DNA of 64,000 bases, from positions 17,273,087 to 17,337,086 of the forward strand of contig NW_024040485.1 of assembly GCF_014851395.1 (NCBI RefSeq), given 5' to 3'. The notes beneath the pieces are model-generated. The model worked only from the letters and a program-made list of their open reading frames with translations, was not told the DNA's origin and ran no database searches. A program made the position numbers and the translations under genes. This DNA is from Micropterus salmoides. Lineage: Eukaryota > Chordata > Actinopteri > Centrarchiformes > Centrarchidae. Shown here piece after piece: positions 47,801 through 57,700 of the stretch (position 1 is the first letter of the stretch; every line of letters starts with the position of its first letter).

Positions 47801-50600
47801 CTCCTCTCTAGCTGGCCTATGCCTGTGTGACCATGCTAAGGTGGGACTGTGCCAAGTCCCAGGGGGCCGTAGGGCTAGCTGGGGTGCTGTTAGTGGCTCT
47901 GTCGGTGGCCGCAGGACTGGGTCTGTGCTCCCTGCTTGGCCTATCCTTCAATGCTGCCACCACACAGGTACAACACAAAGGAAACAACATCCTAAGTTAC
48001 AAATTACTTTTAAAGAGGGTCTTTCTTTGATTTAAAGCCGAGATTTTGATGTCGCTCACTTCAAATGTTCATTCTGACCCTTTCCCCACCACAGGTGCTT
48101 CCCTTCCTGGCTCTAGGGATTGGTGTGGATGACATGTTTCTGTTGGCTCATTCCTTCACAGAGGCTGGAAGCAACATCCCCTTTAAGGTACCTTTAAGAC
48201 TCTCCTCTCCTCTCCTCTCCTCTCCTCCTCTCCTCTCCTCTCCTCTCCTCTCCTCTCCTCTCCTCTCCTCTCCTCTCCTCCTCTCCTCTCCTCTCCTCTT
48301 AATGCTGACTGTTTTTGTTTTAAAGGAGCGGACAGGAGACTGTTTGCGTCGCACCGGCACCAGTGTGGCTCTGACTTCCATCAACAACATGATTGCGTTT
48401 TTTATGGCCGCTCTCGTACCCATTCCTGCCTTGCGAGCTTTCTCTTTGCAGGTATGTTTTGCACACACCAGCACCCTTGTGCGCATGCGCACAGTCATGA
48501 ACACATGTACACAATCGCACACAGAGAGGCCTGAGGCGCCTTTGAAAATGAAAGAGATAACTTAAGAGAGGTGACATTTATTCAGAGCAAGGAAAGTCTT
48601 TGTTCCCACTTTTATTGCTGCTGCACCTACAGGACCGGCATTTCTTTGTGTGTGCATGTCTCTGCGTGTGTGTATATGTGCTTAAGTGTTTTGCGTGTGT
48701 GCATGTGTGTGGAACAATCAGAGCAAAAAGAGTGATGAACAGAGAGAGAGAGGAGAGAGAGAGGGAGGAAGGAGTGGATCAGTATATCACTGGCCCGTCA
48801 AAGCAGTTTGCTCTGATCTGTGACTAACCGTGGGTGGTCTGAAACACACAAGCACACACACAGATACACACACATAGACGTACACACTTTGGAAACCACA
48901 GCCAGTGAGAATGTCAGCTTCAGGGGCTGGGGTGAGTAGGGAGGCAGCAGCGGCGGTGGTGAGGGGTGATGGTTTTGCTCAGACTCGCAACATATTCCCT
49001 CCCTGCTCTTTTCTCTCAGTCTTTCTAGTAGTTCTTTCATTCTGGCACTCCTTTCTTTCTTTTCTCTGTCTCTCTCTCCCTCTCCCCTTCTGGCTCGCTT
49101 ACTATTCCTGGCTGGTGATTTAAAGTAAACCTTTTCTTTACTTTTTGGGCTGTGGTCTGAGATACTATAATAAAAAAAGAAGGAGCCTTGACTCTCCCCA
49201 GCTGGGGTAGGCTGTCTGTAATTTCACATACTGTTCTCTGTCTTTTCTCACTTTGTTTTTCAATTTTTTTTCTCTCCCTAGGCGGCCATTGTGGTTGTGT
49301 TTAACTTCGCCATGGTGCTGCTCATCTTCCCTGCCATCCTCAGTTTGGACCTCCACCGGCGCGAGGACAAGCGTTTGGATATCCTCTGCTGCCTGTACAG
49401 CCCCTGCTCCGACCGAGTCATTCACCTCTCTCCGCACGAGCTGTCAGACGCTGGGGAGCAGCCGCCCACGCCTACGACGGCAACGGCGCACACACACCAG
49501 TACACGTCGGGATCAACAATCACCACCAGCACCCAAATCACCACCACAGTGCAGGCATTCACGCAGTGTGACGCAGCAGGCCAGCATATCGTCACCATCC
49601 TACCACCTACCTCACAGATCTCCACCAGCCCGCAATCCATCATCATCTGCCCCACTTCACAGCCTCAAGGTAAATTAAGCTAAAATAAGCTTCTGATAAT
49701 TCTGTTATTATGTACAAAGCACTCTCTAAAGTCAGTTAAATAAATCATGATACCAAATTTCCTTCCCCTAGCCATCACACCTTCCCCTACCACCACCTCT
49801 GTGCCGGACCCCTATGGCTCCCAGCTCTTCACCCCTACCTCCAGCTCCACACGGGACCTCCTAGCCCAGGTAGAGGATTCCAAATCGGGAAAGGAGTGCG
49901 TCCCACTCCCTTTCCTACACTGGAACCTGTCCAACTTCGCCAGGGAGAAATACGCCCCTCTGCTCCTCAAGCCCAAAAGCAAAGCCATCGTGGTGGTTCT
50001 CTTTCTGGGCCTCCTGGGACTCAGCCTGTATGGGACCACAATGGTGCACGACGGCCTCTACTTAACCGACATCGTGCCACGCGACACCAAGGAATATGAT
50101 TTCATTGACGCCCAGTTCAAGTACTTTTCCTTCTACAACATGTACCTGGTGACCATGGACAGATTTGATTACGCCCGGTCACAGAGGCTGTTGGTCCAGC
50201 TGCACAATGCCTTCAACTCTGTTAAATACGTGGTCAGAGACAGCAACGACAAACTGCCCCGCATGTGGCTGCACTACTTCCAGGACTGGCTTAGAGGTAA
50301 GAATTCAGGCTTGAGTAATGTTATTTCTTTGAGTGAGTCAGGTAATTAGTTGCTCCATGTTCCCCTGAGGGTTTTTGATATTGATGTCAGAATTTGGTGG
50401 CGGGTGCAACAGGTTTATTCAGGTCTACTTTTTTTTTTTTACGAAGGACAGTAGTGAATATGTGTGTGAGTGTGTGTCTGTGTGTGTCTGTGTGTGTGCA
50501 AGGGTGAGAATGTGCAAAAGGGTGAGCGAAAGTTCAGTCAAGCCCCCATCCACCTGGGCTTTGGGGTGGTGCAGTACACGGGTTGTTGTCATAGGTTATC

Positions 50601-50643
<43 letters not shown>

Positions 50644-52251
50644 TCAGGCTAGAGTGTCAGAGGCCCAGTCAAGAGGAAGTGATAACTAACAGGTCAATCA
50701 GAGCCAGCTGAAAAAAAGATGGAAAAGGAAACTTGATATTTCACATTTTCAACATCATTACCCACATGTCAGAGACACGCAGGAAGGCGCCTGTAATTTC
50801 ATCATAATATGAATCATAATATTTATAAGCGATAAACACAATAATCGTTTCTTCTTTCTTTTTCCTTTCTGTGTGTGTTTTACCTCCCACGCAGGTCTTC
50901 AGGCTGCTTTTGATGCTGACTGGCAGGCAGGCAGGATTACCTCTGACAGCTATCGTAATGGCACAGAGGACGGAGCTCTGGCGTACAAGCTCCTCATCCA
51001 GACCGGCTCCAAGAAAGAGCCTTTTAACTACAGCCAGGTATGTCCACGAAAAAATGCTTGAATCACATGTCATTCCTATAACAGTGTGTGTGTGGCATTG
51101 TGGACAACTACATTATCACCTGTCTTTTTATCCATTTTTTCTGACCAAAACTCAGTACACGAGTGGCCATTAAATCCACATTTTTGAATCACTTTTATCC
51201 AGCTGACCTCTCGTCGGCTGGTGGATGCAGAGGGTTTGATCCTCCCGGAGGTGTTTTACATTTACCTGACAGTCTGGGTCAGCAACGATCCCCTGGGCTA
51301 TGCTGCCTCCCAGGCCAACTTCTACCCCCATCCTCGTGAGTGGATTCACGACAAGTATGACACTACAGGGGAGAATCTGCGCAGTAAGTAAATGTTAAAA
51401 GCATTATTTTTGTGGATATGTCAGGAAATGCCTTGCAGCACCAACAGCAAATGATCTGATCTCAAATCTCACCTTTCTTCTCATCCTCTATTTTAGTCCC
51501 AGCTGCAGAGCCCCTGGAGTTTGCCCAGTTCCCCTTCTACCTGAACGGCCTTCGCCAGGCCAGCGACTTTGTGGAGGCCATCGAGAGTGTGCGGGCCATC
51601 TGTGATGAGTTTAGCCGCAAGGGCGTGTACAACTACCCTAATGGATACCCCTTCCTGTTCTGGGAGCAGTATATTGGCCTCAGACACTGGTTCCTTCTGG
51701 CGATCAGCGTGGTGCTGGCCTGCACCTTCCTGGTCTGTGCGATTCTCCTGCTCAACCCCTGGACTGCCGGCATCATTGTAAGCAATCCGTTTGCCCTACA
51801 ACTCTTCATCATGCCATCCTCTTCCTCCTCCTTCCTATTGCTCTTCTTTTCCACCCTTGCCTGTTTCTGTCTTACATTTTCCACCTCATGCTACCTCAAC
51901 AACATCATTAGCCCCTTTCTCCCTCTATCCTTCCTCTCACTTTCTTCTCACCCTTCTCAACACAGCTCAATAACGCTGTCTAGGGGGCCCCTTTTTCTCT
52001 GCAGAGGGCCAGTACACACACACACACTCACACACACACACACACACACACACAGGGATCTTTGTCATTCTAATGTAGGCTGGGCCGGCCTTAGAAAAGG
52101 AAATGCAAAGGAGCAAGAAAGGCTTTGCCCTCCTGAAGCCTCTACCTCCAACTCCCTCGCTGCTTTTGTCAGAGGGAGAGGGAGAGACTTGGGGACAGGA
52201 CAGATCTGCCGAGTTGCGACCTTGGCCTGCTCAGCCCATCCATCAGGCACA

Positions 52252-52319
<68 letters not shown>

Positions 52320-54690
52320 ACAGCCTAAGTGTTCAGCAGTTGGAAAACATTTCACACACAAGCTGGTGGGACCGGTGGTCTTTAAGGGCCCCCCAGACCC
52401 ACACACAAATCCACATATCCCTGACCATTGGGGGGGGCTGAAGTGTAGCACAACAACAGTGCCAGTTTCAGTTGGAATGTGTTTCATTTAAGTAGTACTG
52501 ATTGAGACAGCAACACAGCTCAATCTCCTCAAAAAGAGAAAGAGGCACAGCTACATGCATGTTGAATTTCCAAGCATCAGCCCCCTGGTAAGGGGTTTCA
52601 CCCAGCCTGTATGTGGTCGAGCAGTAAAACGGCTTTTATCATTTCCAATTTAAACGTGCCCCAGCTCGGAGCCCCTGCTGGGATCAAAAGCTCCTGTTGG
52701 CCAGGAATCGTTTGCTCCTCCTCGTCTTTTAAGACCTGTTGTTGCTGTTTGTATTGCGGTTCACAGTAACATCACACGTTTACTATTACGACATTAGTGA
52801 AAGTGAAACACTGCATTAGATGTTGCTTTAAAATATCGGAAACAATAAAATAAGCAAACAGGCTGGTATCTAGTTAAGAACAAGAGCATTTGTTTTCCAC
52901 AAACAGAGACAGATGTATGTTTGAATACGGGTGTTATGGTTGTGGCCACACTCGCTGGCACTGTCAGTCATTTCAACCACCTCTGGGAAGGAAGAAAAAG
53001 AGAAGGAAGGAGGGAGGAAGGTATTAGCCTCAGGGTGGGTAATTTGATGCCATTTGAGATCCTGAGCACAGGGTCAAAGATTGTGTGGGGTGAAGAGGCA
53101 AAAGGGCTCAACTCAGTCACTAAGGAAGGACATATTCACTTTCATTGTTTGCATGCTTTTATTTTTGTTTTATTTAATTTACTCGCTTGTTTCTTCTTCA
53201 TCTGACTGTTTCCCAAATAGGCAAAATGGTTTTGTTTGTAACACTTTCTTTCCACGCCTTCTTTCCAGGTGTTTATCTTGGCCATGATGACGGTGGAGTT
53301 GTTTGGCATCATGGGTCTAATTGGCATCAAGCTGAGTGCCATCCCTGTGGTTATCTTGATTGCCTCTGTGGGCATCGGAGTGGAGTTCACTGTTCACATC
53401 GCACTGGTAAGTCGAGACTCAGTCGCACAATGCAAGCACACACATGGATTAACTGTTAGGGGGACTGAGCTCCTACAATTAAACACCTACTTTACTTGAA
53501 ACCTGATACTTTGGTCTGAATGTTAAATACCTACTACATATGTGACCACAAGGGTGCTGATAGTTCTATGTGGAAGATCCAGTAATAGTATTTTTTAAAT
53601 TATTAATTAGATGTAATTTTTCTTCAAGGATTTGTAATTGACATTTTATAAAAGCATTAAGCTGCATTTTCCAAATGTTTTGGGTTGTTTTAAAATCAGT
53701 GCAAAGCTCTTGTGGCTTAATGCCTGAAATGGAAAGTGATTAAGGTAAAATAAATGTGATTAAACATTTACTAGGAAACTCGTGATCCTCAACAAAACCA
53801 AATGCAGAAATTCGGCAAGATTTCCAACTCATTTCTCCTCTCCCCCTGCGCCACAGGGCTTCCTGACAGCGATTGGCAACAGAAACAAGCGCTCCGCAGT
53901 GGCTCTGGAGCACATGTTTGCCCCGGTGGTTGATGGAGCGATCTCCACGCTGCTGGGCGTTCTCATGCTGGCTGGGTCAGAGTTTGACTTCATCATGAGG
54001 TGAGACGCTGTTTTTTGTCTGCATCTGTGTATGTGTGTGTGGCGACGTACGTGCATTTGACAAGGTGTGCTGACTTTGTGCTTACGTGTGAGAGAGGGAC
54101 AGTGCTCACTCACACACCAACGGTGTATACACCCTCCACAGCCCATCTGTTACCCTCAGAAGAAGCAGTGTTTTGCTTTGCCCCATTGGTGTGTGTGTGT
54201 GTGTGTGTGTGTGTGTATCTATATGTGTGGAACCAGTTGTCTAGCCTCAAGGGGATGGGAGGAAGCCTTGTGGGGTGTCAGGGCTGCATACAGGTGGAAA
54301 TGTTATACCCCTATTTATGCACACACACAGTAACAAATATGCACCCGGTTCTGTCACTCTGGGCAAATACACATCCGTCTCCTCAACCTCAGAGTACAAC
54401 AAATGGGAAAAACATCAAGGGTGTGCAGCAGCTGCTCGTAAACATGGAAGTGTTCTGCTACCCACTGGGTGATGCCTCTCTCTCTCTCTCTCTCTCTCTC
54501 TGTTTCTCTGGGTCTCTTTCTCTCTCTCTCTCGCACACACAAACACATACAAGAGGGAATCTGTAAAAATTCCTATCATCCGTTTGGCATTCTTTCCCTC
54601 CATGTTGAGTGCCATAATAAAAAGTGGAGCTAAATTTGAACTGGTCAGCCAGTCAAGCCCACCAACAGACATCGCTCCCCTCTGCATGTA

Positions 54691-54722
<32 letters not shown>

Positions 54723-57700
54723 AGTGCATGTAAAATGTGTGTACTCGTGTGTGCATGTGTTTGCTACCACTGTTTTATGGTCAGAGTGGAAAAAAGGCGA
54801 ATAGCTCGATGTTTTTCAACCGAATGTGGTCCAGGCCCAAACCCGAAACCACAACCTTGAGCTCACAGACTGCTACAGGCCTCCATGACATAAAAAAGCA
54901 CAGTTTTTCTGAAGAAACAGAGACAGAGGCAGAGAGAGGAGGAGAAGTACTCTGAGGGTGGCTTCCTCGCAAGAATATGAGTTCCTGGTGGGTGGGTAGA
55001 TGAACGGATGAACGGATCCTCCACAGTGTTGGATTGGATAGATAAAGAGGTGTGAATATGTAGAAAGAGAGAGAAATTGAGAATAAATAGGCAGAACGAT
55101 TTGGGAAGAAGAAAGTCACAGAGAGCATCGTGTTTTTCTTCTTGTGAGAGATCACTTTTCAAAGGACAGGGTGAGAAGGAGAGACAGAAAGGGTCTAGTA
55201 TCTCTGTTGGAGGTCTTGTTTAGCTGTAGCTGTAGCTGTGGTCGGGTGAATGGGGCAAGCCAGAACTGGCTAGTTGGGGAGTAGCATAAATATACTGCTG
55301 TAAACATCTCCTGGTCTTGTAATGCTCTGAATAAACAGCAAGCCTAATTCAGCTCTGCTCAGGGTCCTCTCTCACTCTCACTCACGTAGAATGCATGCAC
55401 ACACACACATATGCGGGGTACATATGCATGCACACAGGCACACACAAGGAGAAATGCACATATGTACAGGCATGTAAACACTTACGCTCTCTTTCTCACA
55501 CACACATACACACACGACTCCCCAGGCCCTGACAACAAATGGAAAAGATTACAGTTTATATAAACAACAGAATTCCTAACAGTGAGACACTGTTGGAGGT
55601 CCCACCAATGTCTCACTCTCTTTCTTTCTGTCTCACTCCAGCTTCTTTATTTCACCACGTAAAGAAGCTGGAGTGTAGTTTGGGAGTAAACTAAGCAAGT
55701 GAGCTTAGAAGTGGAGGCCAATGCTACGCCATAAACCCCATGATGACATATTTGTGATTTCGCATGCATCTGCATGTGAATGTGCTTTAATTCAATAAAG
55801 CATGCGGATTAAATATCCACGTGTGGTTTAAAGACAGTCCTGGTTTGAGCAGAGGATAGGTTAGGATGACATGCATTATACTTCTGATACAGGTTAGAAA
55901 GCAAGGACGGCGGCTAAAAGGGGGAAAATATGACAGAGATATGAATATGAATAAGGACTGTGAAATCACACCCAACACGCAAACCATGAACTCCTTCCTG
56001 AAGAGTGACCTTTCTGAAGTGAAGTAGTAGCAGTAATCACTGTAGTAGTCCATTCAGAGCAGGAGCATGTTTCCAGAACACTATGCAGCTATTATCCCTT
56101 TCCTTGTTGGCTGTTTTTTCTTCATTCCAACAATCATTTTTTTCCTCTCTCTTTCTATTACCTCTTTAAGTCTGACTGGTGGTTAGCATCTCACTGTCTC
56201 TCTGTTTCTGCTTTCTGTTAGTGTTTAAGTGGAGTCCTCTCTAATTTTCTTGTGGAGCTCTTTCTTGTGGCCTGCCTCCACCCCTGGCCTCCTCAGAGCT
56301 CCACTGAGATGCACGCACACACAGAAAAACGCGCATACAGCGTGAGTGAAAAACAGAGCGAGAGAAAGTCTTGTAGCAGCAGCAGTGGCATCAAAGCATG
56401 TTTTAGTTGGACTGAGCGGGGAATCAGATTTGCCCCCTCCCTCCCCCCACCTCCTCTTTGATACACAAACACTGGGCTTTCCCTGACTTCTACCCCTGAG
56501 CTACTTCCCTTCCTCATGTGCCAACAATGTGTGTGTGTGTTTGGAGCTGTGCATGCACATATGTGTTCTTGTCCACATAAAACATCAGATCACAGTAGCC
56601 TTCACCCCTTATTTTGTCACATTAAAAGAAAAGTGTAAGTGAAAAGTGTTAAAATTGTTAAATGATCTAAATCCATATGAACTTTGGCAAATCCCTAAAA
56701 ACCTTAAGATGCAAATGAAAATAAGATTAAATGGATTCTGGCTCTGTGTGATTGTGAGTAGGTACACATGTATATGCAATTTCCAATGCATGTGTGGGTG
56801 TGGGTGTGTGGGCGATCTAGCTGATGCATGGCAGAAGAGAAGGATCAGGCAGACCTGTAGTGTAAACAGAGAGGTGCTTTGGTATTGCCTGACCTCAACT
56901 AAAATCCAACTGAGTTAACAATTAGCAGCTGCTACTTGCTAACAAGAAAGGTTTGGTGACTCTCATTGCTCTCGTACTATATTTCTCACTAACTCACTTC
57001 TTGTTTTAGACAGGGAAAAGGCATTACAGGATGCTGACCAGCTGGTTTTGATCAGAAACTGGTTATTTCTAGCACTAATTGTGTCTTTTTTAGGTTCATT
57101 AAAACTAATGTACCTCATCTCTCCATCCTTCAGGTATTTCTTTGCTGTGTTGGCCATCCTGACTGTTTTGGGGATGCTGAATGGCTTGGTTCTCCTACCA
57201 GTCCTCCTGTCCATGATGGGGCCGCCGGCTGAGGTCACCCCAGTTGACAATGCCAGCCGCCTTTCCACGCCTTCCCCTGAACCCCCACTGCCCCCACCAA
57301 TGACCCACCATGGCTACTACACGGGCCACCATAACCCACGGTCACCTCGTCAACAGGCTTTTTCGGAGTCATCGGACTCTGAGTATTACTCGGAGATGAC
57401 CACCACTTCAGGGATCGGGGAGGAGGATTATAAGTACTGTGACCGGAACGCGTACATAGCATCGCACACCAGCGTCCCACCTGCAACATCTCACATACTG
57501 CTGGAAGCCAGCAAGAACCCCAGCTTCCCCAAGCTTACGGTACGACCACACATATAAGAGAGAAACCATTCCGGTATGTTCACATTTTCTTCAAATCCAT
57601 GTGTGTTTTTCTGAAAGTAAACAATGAAACTTTATTTGTCGTAGGTGGTGAAGCCCTTTAGAGAAAATGCAGCGGGCGGTGGTGGAAGGATAGAACCGTT

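Noticed and set aside
48188..48325. Exons 12 and 13 as a single exon, since a frame stays open through the pentanucleotide repeat
   Set aside because: The repeat would insert about 46 Ser/Pro/Leu residues between NIPFK and ERTGD, which are adjacent in all patched proteins I know. The donor and acceptor are canonical.
49291..49683. Internal ATG starts in exon 14 and 15 frames as separate genes
   Set aside because: They are parts of the ptch2 coding exons or out-of-frame shadows of them.
51778..52491. Long continuation of the frame after ptch2 exon 18
   Set aside because: Homology ends at the gtaagc donor and resumes in frame at 53269. The continuation is CA and GA repeat translation.
54000..54566. 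188-codon frame in ptch2 intron 20
   Set aside because: It crosses GT and CT repeats and has no patched homology. Exon 20 joins exon 21 in frame.
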